Source: Neovahlkampfia damariscottae | Lineage: Eukaryota; Heterolobosea; Selenaionea; Neovahlkampfiida; Neovahlkampfiidae | Direction: 5' to 3' | Assembly: GCA_016618085.1 (NCBI GenBank) | Contig: JABLTG010000046.1 | Location: 1-64,000, forward strand | DNA: 64,000 nt | Shown here: piece by piece, positions 22,044 through 40,098 of the stretch | Layout: each line of letters opens with the position of its first letter | Numbering within the stretch: the stretch's first letter is position 1 | Notes under the pieces: model-generated | Databases searched by the model: none | The model's input: only the letters and a program-made list of their open reading frames with translations | Told to the model about the DNA's origin: nothing | Program-made: the position numbers and the translations under genes

Positions 22044-25000
22044 ATGGATATGCGCGGTTTGAACACATTTATCGCCGATGTGAGAAAGGGTAATATATTG
22101 GACATAATTGATAGTTTTAGCGACTTCAAAGGAAGATGAAGAAGAAAGAATCCAAAAAGAACTTGCAAAAATCAGACAAAAATTCAAAACAAACCCAAAA
22201 ATGAAAGGATATGATCGTAAAAAATATATTACAAAGTTACTATACATTTATATGCTCGGATACGATATTGAATTTGGTCACATGGAAGCAATTGAATTAC
22301 TTTCTTCAAATAAGTACTCAGAAAAACATTTGGTTTGAAAAGAAAAAAAAAAAAAACTAATGATTTAATCATCTAGGGGTACTTAGCTGTAACTTTACTT
22401 CTTGACGAAAGCAATGATATTTTAACTTTAGTCACCAACTCCATCAAAAAGGATTTAGTTAGCAAACAAGAAAATCCACAATGCCTTGCCTTGACTTGTA
22501 TTGGAAATGTTGGTGGAAAAGAATTTGCTGAATCTTTGGCACAAGAGGTTCAAAAGTTACTTGTGGCTAGTGATACAAGAACACTTGTTCGTAAAAAATC
22601 AGCTTTAACACTTTTACGTCTTTTCCGTAAATATCCTGAAGTGTTACCACCTGACACATGGTCCTTAAAAGTTATTTCACTTTTAAAATCAAAAGACTTA
22701 GGAATTATTACATCAGTTTTAAGTTTATTAATTGGACTTGTTTCTTCTGATCCTGACTCTTATCAAGAATCAGTTTCAGGTGTAATTGACCTTTTATCAA
22801 AAGTAAAACAAAACTTTAAATACTTATATTTTCTAGCTTGTTTTACAAAAGTCATATAACAATGATTATATTTACTATGGAATTCCAGCACCTTGGACTC
22901 AAGTTTTATTTTTTATTTTTTACATTTTTTTTTTTTAGGTTAAATTGTTACGTCTTTTACAATATTTTCCAGCTCCTGAAGATAAATCATTATTAGGTAA
23001 TGTTTCACAAGTTGTTGGTAGAATTATGCAAACAACAGCAAGAATTAAAGACCTTGATAAAGGAAAAACAGTTTCAAGAAATAATGCTGCCCATTCTGTA
23101 CTTTTTGAAGCACTTAATGTTGCTATTCATTATGATAAAGATGAATCAGTATTAACTGAAGCTTCTTCATTGTTAAGTAAATATTTAGTTGAAAAAGATA
23201 CAAATTTAAGATATTTAGCATTAGATACAATGTCAAGATTAGCTTATTCACAACATGTATTTTATACCCTTTACTTTTAACAATTTTAAAAAGGATGAAG
23301 TAATTGCAACAATTAGAAAGAATCAAGATACAATATTTTATTCATTGAAAGATAAAGATATTTCTATTAGAAGAAGAGCATTAGATTTATTATACAGTAT
23401 GTGTGATAAAGATTCAGCAAGAGCAATTGTAGGTGAATTACAAAATTATCTTCCAATTTCAGATTTTGCTATCAGAGAAGAATTAGTTTTAAAAATGGCT
23501 ATTCTTGCAGAAAAGTTTGCAGATGATTTTTCATGGTACATTGATGTAATTTTGAGTTTAATGGCACAAGCTGGTGATTTTGTTTCTGATGATATTTGGT
23601 ATAGAGTTGTTCAAATTGTTACAAATAGTAAAGACAAAGATTTACAATCATATATTTCAAAATCATCTTTTAAAGCTGTTTGTTTACTTTCTGCACATGA
23701 AGCTGCTATTAAAATTGCAGGATATACTCTCGTAATAACAAATTTGTTAAATATTCTAATAGGGTGAATTTGGTCATTTAATTGCTAATAATGATGAAAG
23801 TACAGCTGAAAAACAATTTAATATTCTTTATTCAAAATTTGATATTTGTCAAAACTCAACAAAAGCAATTATATTTGATTGTTTCATTAAACAATATAAT
23901 CAATATAATGATAATAATTTAAGAGAAAAAATTAAAGGTGCATTTTCAAAATATAGAGATTCATATGATCCAGAAATTCAACAACGTGCAAATGAATATT
24001 ATATGTTAATTGAATCTGGTGATCCAAAATTATTTAAAACTCTTTTAAAAACAATGCCAGCATTCACAGAAAGAGAATCTTCTGTAATGAAAAGAATATT
24101 AGAGCGTCAAGCATCAGTAACTGAAGCAGGTGCAAGATCAATGAAACAAAAAGAATCTAAAGAAGGATCAAATGATCAACAAGAAGAAGAAGAAGAAGAT
24201 AATATTTCAATTGATAATAAATCAGGTGTTAATGGTGGTAGTGATTTATTAGAATTTGGTGATAATACACAATCAAAACCAACAACAACAACAACAACAG
24301 GTGGAAGTTTATTAGATGATCTTCTTGGAGATATGACAACTACAACTACAACATCTACAACAAATCAAGGACCAATTGATGATTTTGATTTCTTTGGAGG
24401 TGGTGGAAGTACTCAACAAACTCAAAAACAAATTCAAAAACAAACAAGTAATAATGATTTTGATTTCTTTGGAGATAATAACAGTGGAAATAAAGATGAT
24501 ATTGCAATGAAAACAGCAGAAATTGCAAAACAAAAACAAAGAGAAAGACAAAATACAGGATTTGGTATTGAAGATATCATGAGTCATTCTAAAGAATTAG
24601 AAATGCAACAAGAACAAAGAAAAGTTGAAGAAGCTTCACATCAAAGTTATCAAACGTTATGTGTAAATTCAGGTGGTGTTGTAATTGAAAATAATGTATT
24701 ACAAATTTCAATGAAAACTGAATATCATGGACCAAAAGGAAAGATTGTTTTATTGTATGGAAATAAATCTGGCAGTGCAATTGGACAAACAAGATTAGAA
24801 ATTCAAAATATTCCAGAAATTCAAATCGAAAAATCAGTTGTTGCACCATTAATTACACCTGGTAGTCAAATTCAACAATACCTTTCAGTATCATGTTTAT
24901 CATCATTTCAAGCAGAAATACCAGCATCATTTTATTTTGAATTTGAAAAGAAATCATTCAAATTTAATTTTAATCTTCCAATTGTTTTACACAAATTTGT

Positions 25001-25358
25001 TTATCCTGTCAATATTCAAGGTTCACAACAATTCTTTCAAAAATGGAATTCAATTCAAAAAGGACCACCTTTAGAAAAAATGGAAATTGTTAAATTAGGA
25101 AGACAACTACCTGATATTTCACAAGTTAAATATCTGTTATCAAATGGTTTTGGTTTATCAATTTTAGAAGGTATTGATTCAAATCCAGAAAATCTTGTTT
25201 GTGCTGGTTCATTTTATTCAAATGAATCAACTGTTGGTATTCTTGTTCGTCTTGAATCAAATCCAAAAGTTCAAGCGTATAGACTTACCATTAAAACAAC
25301 AGACAAAATTGTTACACAAGCATTATTTTCTTCTATTTCATCTCAATTAGTGAAATAA
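22044..25358 (+). CDS. AP2A1: AP-2 complex subunit alpha (alpha-adaptin)
   Basis: Large subunit of the plasma-membrane clathrin adaptor. The N-terminal trunk is the alpha-adaptin solenoid: [95 protein letters not shown] and RERESSVM-like [17 protein letters not shown] and GHMEAI identify alpha rather than gamma. The hinge is Ser/Thr/Gln-rich and carries two near-identical DFDFFG motifs, near 24377 and 24456. The C-terminal appendage has the sandwich domain ([16 protein letters not shown]) and platform. About 1,000 residues after roughly six short introns. It implies clathrin-mediated endocytosis. Confidence 0.93.
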
Positions 25359-25415
25359 AAGATTTTTAGTTTATCCAATCAAATTTCTTTAATTTCTACA
25401 AATGAACAAACAAAA

Positions 25416-28400
25416 ATGACTCAAAATATTTTTAAAAAAGAAATGATTTGGAATAAAGAGTACAAATCATGTATTCAATTCTATGAAGAAAATAAAAATG
25501 AAAAATATACCATTGAGGATTATCATTTTATTGCTTTTTCATTTTTTAAGGATGGAAATTTATTTGAATCCAAAAAATATTTTGATATTTGTTTGAACCA
25601 TAATATAGATTTTAAACATGGTAAAAAGAAAAGAATCTTTTTAATTTTAAAGTATTGTATAATAATTATGCTCTCCTACTTTATGTAAACAAAAAATAAT
25701 AATTAATTTAAAGAATCAAGGAAAGTTTGAAGAAAGTGAAATCTATTTCTTGAAGTCAATTAAAGAATCATCTAATTTTATATTACCAATAATAAATTTA
25801 GGAAATTTGTAAGAAAGAGATAGAATTATCTAAAATAGAAATATAGTTATTTTTTGAATGAAGATTATTTAAAATCTGAAAAATATTTTTTAAATTCAAT
25901 TCAATTAAATTCAATGAATATTGAAAGTTGGATTAGATTAGGTGAGATATATTTAAAATGGAAGGATTATCATGAAGCATTAAAATGTTGTAAAAAAGGA
26001 AAAGAGATTGATTCAAAAAATATAAATTTATTAATCTTAGTTTCTATTATTAAAAATGAAATGAATTTACCAAATGAAAGTTTAAAAATATTAGAAAATT
26101 TAAATTCATTATATCCAAATAATTCAATAATCTTAAATTCTATTGGTGATTTTTATTTATCAAATAATATAATATCTAAATCTTTAAATTCATATTTTGA
26201 TTCTATTAAATTAAATTCAAATAATTTAAGAAATTATGATTCTATTTTATATTTAATGTTAAAATCAAATCAATATTTTAATTCAATTTCATTATTGAAG
26301 AATTTAAATTTAAAATATACAAAGTATTTACCATTTAAAGAAAAAGAAAATTTGATAAGAAATATATTTGATGAAACTTTAAATCAAAGTTCAATGAATC
26401 CATTAAATTATCAATTAGAGAAATTAATATCGATTAAACATTTAAATAAGAATTTTTTAATGAAAGATAATTTAAATTTAAATTATTTTGATTCTAATTT
26501 TTTAAAACATCTTTCATTTATATTATTAAATCAATCAGAATCTAATATAACTTCATTTATTTTAATTAAACATTTATATGAAAAAAATGAAAAAAATAAT
26601 TTCTTTTTTTATTATTTAGGTTTATCCGAAATTGGATTACCAAATAAATTAATTCAATATTCAGAATATTTATATAAAACAATGAAAAATGAAAAAGTGA
26701 TTGAACCATTTTGTTTTTATTTAAAATTATATTCTCTAATTAGACAAAATGATAAAAAAGTATTAGAATTAAATTTAAATAATTTATTAAAATTATTTGA
26801 AATATTAACCAATGAATTTAAAGACGAAAACCTAAATTTAATTTTAAATGAAAAATTATTATTATTTTATCGTTTAAAAAGATTATCTAATTTTGAATTA
26901 GAAATTAAAGACTCAATGAATACAATGAAACAAAAAATATTATATATCAAATATTTATATTTAAAAAATAATTTAATTTCTTCAAAACAAGGTTTAAATC
27001 TTTTAAATAATTTAATTAATAAATCAAATGAATCAAATCAATTATTAGAATATTTAAGATTAAAATATTTAGTTCAAAATGGAAATTTAAATTTATTTGA
27101 ATCATTAATATTAAATTTTAAACCAATTACATTTGAATATCATTTAAAGAAATATAAATTATTAATTAAATTTTATTTTTCAAATTTTAATTTAAAAAAG
27201 ATTGAAGAATTATTAATTGAATTTGAAATTGAAATTAATACATTTAAAAAATGGAAAATTAAGAATGGTGTTTCGACCTATGAAACTCATGATAATATAA
27301 AATATTCAAATTTAAAATTAGATTCAATGCTTTATTATTATAAATTAAAATTAAAATTATTAAAGAATAGTATTGATTATGTTGATGAATCAAAAATGAT
27401 ATTGAATGAAGAAAAATATTTAGATGTTTTAATAAAGAATGAATACTTTAAAAATGAATCCATAACATCTATTCTAAAATATTATAATAAATATATTCAA
27501 AATGAAGGTAATCAATAATATTATGTAATATATTTTATAGATAATTCTAAATTTGATTATTATTCAATTTGTTTTAGAGAAATATCATTTATATTATCAA
27601 TATCAAAAATGAATCAACAATCTTTATCTTTATTAAAATATTCATCTGGTACATTTAGATTTCAAAGAATTGATTCCATTTATTATTTAATGGAAATATC
27701 ATTTTTAAATCAAGATTTTGTATCATTAGAATCTTATTATTCAAAAATAGATATTAATCTATTAAATAATTTAGAATATATAAAAGATGAAAATGATATT
27801 ATTATAACTCATTTACATTTATTCAAATTTTCAATTCAATTAAATAAATTAAAAGTTGAATTAAAACAAAATAAAGAAAAGAAAAAGAAATATTTAAAGA
27901 ATTTAATGGAAGAATTAATTAAATTATTTGATATTTTAATTCAAAACTTTACATTTTTGAAAACATATTTTTTTGAAAGGATTGAAGAAACTTTATTAAA
28001 ATATTTAACTTTAATAGATGATTGTAAGTATATATATTCTTACTCATTTTTTAGATTTTTATATTCAAAATGATTCAATAAATATAGTTAAAAATATTTT
28101 AAATCATTTCCCAAATTCAATTCAATCATTCATATTCTTAATAAAAAAAGAAAAAAATTATTTTAAAAGAAGAGATTATTATTTAAAACTTATTAAATTA
28201 TTAAAAAATGAAAGAAAGAATGAATATATCTTATTATTTTATAAAGATACATTAGAAAATGATGAAAATATAAAAATTGATTTATTTAAAGAATTAAATA
28301 TTAATTTTGATTTAAAAGATTTAAATAAATTTAAAGAGATAATGATGAAAAGATTAAAAGAATTTAAAACATTAAATTTAATTGAAATTGAAATTATTGA

Positions 28401-31290
28401 TTTAAAATTAAATAATAATACTTTATTAAATGATTATTTTAAAAATGAAATTAAAATGATTAAAAATTTAAATAATGAATCTATATATTTTTCAAAAACA
28501 AAACAACAATTAAATAATTATTTAGAAATGAATAATATTTATTTAAATCATTTAATAAATGAATCTAATTTTAATACTTATTTAAATAATGTTGAAATGA
28601 TTTGGAAAAATGAAAATGATTTTTTAAAAAGAATAATATTAAGAATACATTTATTTAAATTAAATGAATTAATGAATACACCTCTAAATATAAATCAAAG
28701 TCAAATTAAATTCTTAAATATAAATTCAATAGATCAATATTTAGATTGGATCTTTTTAAATTCAACTTTAAATATCAAAAATGATAATAAATATCAAGAA
28801 ATAAATAAAATTAAAAAAGAAGAAGAAAATATTATTTTTAAATATCTAAGATTTTTATTTTCAATGAATGAAAAAGATGATTTAATTTTAATTTTATCAA
28901 AATTATTAAATTGTTTTTTAGTAAAACAAGATGATAATTATATTTTAATGAATCAAGATGAACTGATTAAACAAAATTTAGATTTTTTATTCTTTGAACT
29001 ATCCATAGAATCAATAGAATTTAAAATAAGATTATTTAAATTAAACAAAAATCTATCATCAATATTACATTTATTTAAGAATTTCTTTTTTCAATTTTTG
29101 AAAAATATCAAAAAAAATAGAGATTTTAAAAATATATTCATAAAATATTTTTATCAAAAAATTAAAAAAGAGAGTGAAAAAAATGATGAATTTCAAACAT
29201 TTATAGAAATGATAAAAGAAAAAGAAATTAAAAAGAGTATAAATAATATTAATATCATTTCAAATATTAGATATAAATTAAAGAATGAATTATTATATTC
29301 AGATTGGAGATTATTCTTTATTTCTTCTTTAATTTATCAACAATATTATATTTTAAAAGAAAAAGATTTAAAATATTTAAATAATTCATTTATATTTATT
29401 TATCTATTTTTAAGAAATTTTATTAAACATTTTAATAGAGATTTTCATAATAAAATTGAAAATATTTATAATGACTTTGAAGAAGAAGAAGAAAATAGTG
29501 AATCAAATATATTGTACATGTTTGATTATTTTTTTTCAAACTCTATTCCATCTACAAAATATCCATTTTTATTTGAAGAATTGAATGATGATTCAAATAA
29601 TGTGATATTTCATTCAATTAAAAGTATAATACCTTTATTTATGAATAATTTTGAACAAATTTTATGTTTCTCAAAAAATATAAAAAAGATTTTAGAGTTC
29701 ATTTATATTTTAATCTTTTTAATTGAAAATGATTTAATATCTATTGAAAATGAAATATTGAATGATGTAGATTATTTAATTGTATTTGTAAAAAGTATAT
29801 ATTTTTTAATTAAAAATGATATCAATATTATTAATAATTATTATCATATTTTTAAAAATGATATTCTATTCTCAAATTTCAATTTTTTGATGGAGATTTC
29901 AAAAGAATTCAATAATGAAACTACACTGAAATTATATTTAGATCATTTTGATAATGTTATACATTCTTTAATTTATTTTAACAATATATTTAACAAAGAA
30001 ATGAATGTCTCAAAATCTCAATTCTCATTTCATTTTTTGAATATTTTTAATCTACAATTTAAGAGTAAAAGATTCAATGATATGAAATTGATAAAATTGA
30101 GTAATGGTGAAATTCAATTGTTTTTATTAAACCAATTGGAAGAAATCAGATATGATTTGATATCTAAAGATGATTTTTATTCTTCACATTTCTGTGGTCA
30201 CAAATTGATGAATCATTTGACCAATGAAAATTATTCATCAAAAAAATTGAATTTTTTGAAATTAAATAATATGTTTTTTTTGAAGATGGAAAGAAATATT
30301 CAAAAGATGAATGAAATTTTCAGTCATTCAAAAATCAATACTTCTTCAAATCAAAGAGACATTTCTGTATGGTTTAAAAATCAAGAAATTGAAAATGAAA
30401 AAAATATTATTTTGAATTGGAATACAATTTCAAAGATTAAATTAAAGAAATCAGACAAAATAATTAATCATGTTGAAAATAATTATCTTTTCAATAATAT
30501 ATTTTATTCTAAAATTGATCAATTAATCAAAGAGATTGCTATTGTATCATCATATTCTTGGTTTTATGGAATTCAATATTTTAACACTGAACATATTGGA
30601 ATTGATTTTAATAAAAATGAAGGTATTTTTAATTTAAATCAAATAGATTTCATATTTGAATCATTTTTAGAAGAAATAAATTTACAAAAAGGAACATACT
30701 TTAATTTCTTTTCTAGTGAAGATTTAAAGACAATATTATCAATATCAAATAATGGAAATGATATATTTAAAGATATTTTTATTAAATCTCTAAAGAATCT
30801 ATTGAATCAAAAGAATATTCTTTATTCCAATTTTTTGATTCAATCATTTTTAGAAAAAGATATTATCATTTCTAAATTAAAAATACAAAAAGAGAAAGAT
30901 ACAAATATCAATAAAATTACTATCAATATATTAAAAAAAGAAGAAGATATTAAATATATTTCAAATATTAATGAGTTTGTAAATGATAAAAAAGAAGTTG
31001 ATTATTATATATTAAAAATGTTGAAAAGAAAGATAAAATTACAAAAAAGAATGAATAAAGTAAAGAATGAATTAATTGAACCATTGCCTAATCAAATAAA
31101 AGAAGAAAACACAACAACAATCAATGTAATCAAAAAAGAAAAAATAAAATTGAGTGAATTCAAATTTAATGTGTTGGAAAGAATGTTCAAAAGAGAAAAT
31201 GGAAATATTTTGAATGAATTGAATATTGATCAATTTGATGAAATGAAATCATTTGAAGAAATGTTTGAATATTTAAATAAATGGTTATAA
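25416..31290 (+). CDS. Giant TPR protein with possible PIKK/TRRAP-like pseudokinase tail
   Basis: About 1,900 residues assembled from six exons, with introns near 25622, 25687, 25809, 27508 and 28025. The first ~300 residues are tetratricopeptide repeats (NEDYLKSEKYFLNSIQLNS, WIRLGEIYLKWKDYHEALKC). The long middle is helical and very Asn/Leu/Lys-rich. The end shows a pattern reminiscent of PIK-related pseudokinases. LIKLSNGEIQLFLLNQLEEI resembles the N-lobe glycine/lysine region. IAIVSSYSWFYGIQYF then GIFNLNQIDFIFESF occupies the place of the catalytic and metal loops but lacks Asp-Arg-His and Asp-Phe-Gly. The last residues NKWL recall a FATC end. Known TRRAP/Tra1 is about twice as long. No firm orthologue. 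The TPR part is certain, the pseudokinase is an inference. Confidence 0.45.
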
Positions 31291-31336
31291 TATATATTAT
31301 GAATAGATTGAATTAGTGTTATTAAAGTGTATTGAA

Positions 31337-34272
31337 TCAACTCTTTATTACTTTCCAAATTTTTGAATTACTAATTGTATTTGAAACATCATTTGATAAA
31401 ACAGTCAATGATTCAAAGTAATTATTTGAAGAATTTAATTGAGTATTTTCATCATAAATTGGAGTACCTATTAAATATTGTTTTGTTACTCTCAAAATAT
31501 CATTTCTATTAATTTTAATTAAATTTTCTTTAAATTTTTTCATTTTTTCTTTTGATAAACCATTTATAATTTCAAGTTTTGATAATTCATGTGAATCAAA
31601 ATTATTCATTTCTCTCATTACATTTTTCTTAGAATTCTCAACATCTTCATCAAAAAATTGATTTTGAATAATGTATTCAACAAAAGTATCAAATAAATTC
31701 AATGAATTTTCAATATCTTTTACATTTTCACTGACTAATGAAAAGTATCCACTCATTGAATTATCAATTTGAATATGATTAAAATAAGTTCCTAGATATT
31801 CTTTTTTAAAATTTGATTGAATTAATTTTGATATTAATTTTAAACAAGGGAAATCATTATTTTCAAATGGTATTGTTTTAATACATTTTGAAATGATGGT
31901 TATATTTGAATCTACTAAAAAGTATTCTTTTTTTGACATTGGTAATATTTTATCCATTTCTTCAACATCTTCATCCTCTTTTAATTCAATTAATGAATTT
32001 AAAAAATTTGATGTTGAATCTAATATTTGAGTTTTGTATTGTTCATTTGATGAAATTACAATTTTCATTTTATTTTTTGATAATAATTTTCGAGATACAT
32101 TCTAATTTAAATATTTGTTTTAATTTTACTTTTAACATTTCTAATAAATTTTTAAATGGAATACTCTTATAGGTTTTTGAAAAGTTTAATGAACTCAATC
32201 CATTTAATATTTCATATTTTCTCTTTTATTTTAAAAGATAATATTTATCAAACCATAGAAGTAGAAAAGTTTGAGGCACATTTCCATTTCATTACATTTG
32301 AAAATGAATTATGAACATCTGATTCCATTATAAATATTGAATATTCAATTAAATCTGTTAATAAATCTTCATCATTTATATTTTCAAATATATTAGATTC
32401 TAAAAATATTGCTTCAACTAAATCCATCATTTTATAGATATTTCTACTTAAACATGTAAAATTTAAAATAATACCAATTTCACTTGAATCATTATCTTTA
32501 AAAATAAGTTAATACTAATTATTTTACTATTTGTATCTTGAATTAATATTGGTTTAATTTCAAATGATGATGATAACTTTTCAATTTTTGATTCAAATTC
32601 AATAGAATTTAAACCTCTTGCACCAATTTTTTCAATTAACTAACTTTTTAATTCAAATATTATTATTACTTTAATAGTTAAAGGTAATATTAATAACATA
32701 TCAGATGATGATTGATTAGATATATTAATATTTGAATATATGGATATATTAGATATTCCATTACTTTCAATTTCATTAAAATATATACTTTCTTTTAATT
32801 TTTTAATATTTGTTTTAAATATTTGATCCTTTTCAAAATATGAATAATAATTCCTGTAAATCAAATTTGAAAAATCAAAATTATTAAATATTTCTCCTTC
32901 TTCTTCATTTTCTTCTTGTTTTGATTGATTATCATCTGGTAATAATATTATTTTAAATATTTCATTATTATTTAAAAATAATTCTTTCATTTTTGATCGA
33001 AGTATTTCATTGGTCATATTTTTCTTCAAATAATTTAAAATAGAATTAATTTTTAAATAAGGCAGAAAATCAATATCATTTTTATAAAAATCTGAAATAA
33101 AGTTAAATAAATCATTCTTTAAAATTGATTTTAAATAAACTTCTAAATTTAAAATGAGTGATTCTATTACATCTGAACCACTACTACCATTTTTTAATAT
33201 ACCTTTATTTAATAAATTTGAGTTTGATAAATCATTTAAAAATGAATTAAATTCAAATGTAAAGGTATCAATATTTTCAATTTCATCAAAATATAAATTT
33301 AAAAAACTTTGATGAAATGATAAATCATATTCACTCTCAGGTAATAAATATGAATTAAATTTAGTAAATATACCATTATTATTGGATATTAAAAATTGAA
33401 AAAATATTTTATAAAAATAATATTCATTTTCATTTAAATCTAAAATCTATTAAAAAAATGATGTTAATTCTAATTGGTTTAATACATTCTTCATTTTATA
33501 TGATAATCCAATCAAATGATTATTTTCAATTCCTTTAGTTTCAATTGTAATTTCTTTTTTTAAAAAATTTAATTCTTTTTTATTAGATTCAATTCTTTGA
33601 TTAATATTTGACCAATTAAATTCATTTTCATTTAAATAATTTCCACCCAATGAAATGAATAAACAATTTGAAATTGAATAATATTTTGAATGATATTTTT
33701 TAATTTCATTTAAATTTAAATTTAATTCAATTTCTTTTTCATTTTCAATGTTTAATTTTAAATTCTTTAATATTTCATTTTTAAAAACACAATCAATTAA
33801 ATTAGATTTAATGTTTAATAATTTTAAATAATTATCTTTTTCAAAATGAATATCATTCCAATTTGGTTTTAATAAATGATTTAATAAAAATGTTGACATT
33901 TCTTTTAATTCAAATTCATTATTAGAATAAAATGAAAAAGAAGTAATTAATGGTTCTAATAAATAAAATTAATCAAAATTAATTACCATTTTTAACTTTT
34001 AAATTTGATAAAAGATTATCAATATTTGATATTTTTGATGTTAATAATGAAGTAATAATGAATGGAATATTCATTTCATTAATATTTGGTGTTTTAAATA
34101 TAATACTAAAACCTTTTTTAATATTTGAATTGGAATCAAATAAATAATGTTTTAATTCATTATTTTCATTTTCAAAATGTTTAAATGAACAATTCAATTC
34201 TTCAAATTTATGTTCTCGAATTAATTTACTATATTTTCTTATTTTAAAGAAATTAAATCTCTTTTTCAACAT
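31337..34272 (-). CDS. Presequence protease (PreP/Cym1/PITRM1) homologue lacking the zinc motif
   Basis: M16C-family fold, about 950 residues. The N-terminus (MLKKRFNFFKIRKYSKLIRE) looks mitochondrial. The first block reads LKHYLFDSNS...GFSIIFKTPNINEMNIPFII and aligns with the PreP segment ending in P-HILEH. At the zinc-binding HxxEH the protein has PFIITSLLTSK, so both His and the catalytic Glu are missing. Further blocks fit: FYSNNEFELKEMSTFLLNHL, a KYHSKYYSISNCLF-like receptor segment, and near the end NITIISKCIKTIPFENNDFP, KLISKLIQSNFKKEYLGTYF and SGYFSLVSENV, matching the C-terminal half of PITRM1. The RxxxGGAYG motif is also eroded. It is most likely a non-catalytic descendant. The stop is TGA. 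Several short introns. Confidence 0.7.
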
Positions 34273-34330
34273 AACAAGTTTATCCGTGATTGTTCTTCAA
34301 CAAAGTTGGTTTTTGAACTGAACAAAAATT

Positions 34331-34346
34331 ATTGGTTTTTGATTGG
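34331..34346 (-). promoter_or_regulatory. Paired CCAAT elements before the PreP-like gene
   Basis: ATTGG at 34331-34335 and 34342-34346 on the plus strand read CCAATCA and CCAATA on the coding strand, 59-74 bases before the start, in the gap before the upstream gene's stop at 34359. Confidence 0.5.
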
Positions 34347-34358
34347 ACAAAAAAGAAT

Positions 34359-35527
34359 TTATTGAAAATCCACTTCAATACCAACGCAAGACATTTCTTT
34401 ACCAATACCAAATCGTCTTCCACCAGTAAATTGTTTTGCTTCTATTATTTTACCTTTAATATAATTTGGTTTGGAATCTGATTTAGAAGCTTCCAAGATG
34501 GATTTCACATTTTGCTTTATCAATTTAGATATTATACTTTCAATTACCTGATGAAGAAAAAAATTTGTGCTATAAATTGAATGTTTTCCAGTATAATAAA
34601 GTTGATAGTTTATATTTGATTTGAAGTCATTTCTTTTGAACCAAACTATATCACCTTTGATTGATGATAAATCATTGATGATTGAAATATCATATTTCTG
34701 TGGATTTGATTGATCATTTTTTTCTTTTTTCATCGGTTTTTTTTTTGTTGGAGTCTTTAAAATTAATTAGTTTAACAAATGTTACAGAAGTATAATATGG
34801 ATCGGATAATATTGAAGAATATTGATTTTTATACCATCTTCGAATTGAATGTCTTTGAAGATAAATTCTATATTGTTCTGTATTTTCAATTGAACTGAAA
34901 ATCTAATAAGGAGATTAAGAAAAAATTGAATTAATACTTGATCAACTTTTTCTGGAGATAAAGAAAAATCTTTCATCAAAAAAGCTCTGATCTCTTTTGG
35001 TTCAAATTGAAGTTTCATATAATAAAATAGGTGTGTTTCTATTTCATCATATATTTTTTCAGCTTTATCAGAATGATACATTTTTGAGATTTTTGATCCG
35101 ATTTGAAACCCTAAAAAAAAAAAAAAAGATAAATATATAACGTTGTTTTACCATTTCTAATATTTTCAATACCTTTAAAAATACAATTGGCTTCAACTTC
35201 TTCTCTAATATTATTGATTGAAGTTATTATTTCATCTTTCGTTGGTTCAACTACGTTATTGAGTGTTTTAGTTTCAATTGATGGTGAAATATTTTTAAAT
35301 AGAACATTTGAATCACTTTTAGTTGTTATATCATCTTCAATCAAAATAGTTTCTTTTTTATCTGAGTTGGAACACTGATGAAATAATTTTACAATTTCCT
35401 CTGTGGTGGCTTCATCTGAAAATATGGCCAAAATATCTTCTAAAAGGTGACCACTCTCAGTGTATTTAATGATCTAATGGTAAGTACTGAAATTGTTTCT
35501 TACTTGTTGTTTTGTTTGTTCTTTCAT
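34359..35527 (-). CDS. Conserved-looking protein of unknown function
   Basis: About 350 residues from five exons. MKEQTKQQ is followed after an intron by IIKYTESGHLLEDILAIFSD. A polar, Ser/Thr/Asp-rich segment comes next, then a helical block (MYHSDKAEKIYDEIETHLFY, FEPKEIRAFLMKDFSLSPEK), an aromatic segment (RWYKNQYSSILSDPYYTS) and a basic stretch. The end reads GKIIEAKQFTGGRRFGIGKEM. I do not recognise a family. There is no signal peptide or TM helix. The reading frame is supported by GT-AG introns joining in frame, including one of 31 bases near 34758-34788, and by a CCAATCA motif 12 bases before the start. It is divergent from WDR5. Confidence 0.6.
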
Positions 35528-35628
35528 TCAACAATATGATTGGTCAAAATAGAAGTTCACTTTCATAATTGTTTTTATTTGAAATATTATTTATAATTAT
35601 ATCACATTTTTTGCTCCACAAATTTTGT

Positions 35629-35634
35629 CCAATC
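35629..35634 (+). promoter_or_regulatory. CCAATC before WDR5
   Basis: GTCCAATC lies 22 bases before the WDR5 ATG. The partner gene has ATTGG at 35539-35543 (CCAATCA on its own strand). Confidence 0.5.
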
Positions 35635-35656
35635 GTTTTTTCACAACTCAATTTTT

Positions 35657-36865
<1,209 letters not shown>

Positions 36866-36892
36866 TTATAATTTAATCATTTTGTTCATTCT

Positions 36893-40059
<3,167 letters not shown>

Positions 40060-40073
40060 TTTGATTCGATTCT

Positions 40074-40078
40074 ATTGG
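40074..40078. promoter_or_regulatory. ATTGGTCA in the 39-bp USP47/PUM3 divergent promoter
   Basis: ATTGG at 40074-40078 is followed by TCA and lies 20 bases before PUM3 (40099) and 14 bases from the USP47 start (40059). It is the only CCAAT-type site in the 39-bp gap, so one element may serve both genes. Confidence 0.55.
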
Positions 40079-40098
40079 TCAACGAGTGCAAATTTACA

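Noticed and set aside
24312-24849. Minus-strand open frames in AP-2 alpha
   Set aside because: No family motif and no CCAAT start context; they are shadows of the coding strand.
40075-40098. Longer PUM3 start upstream of the ATG at 40099
   Set aside because: It begins with a non-ATG codon inside the ATTGGTCA motif.
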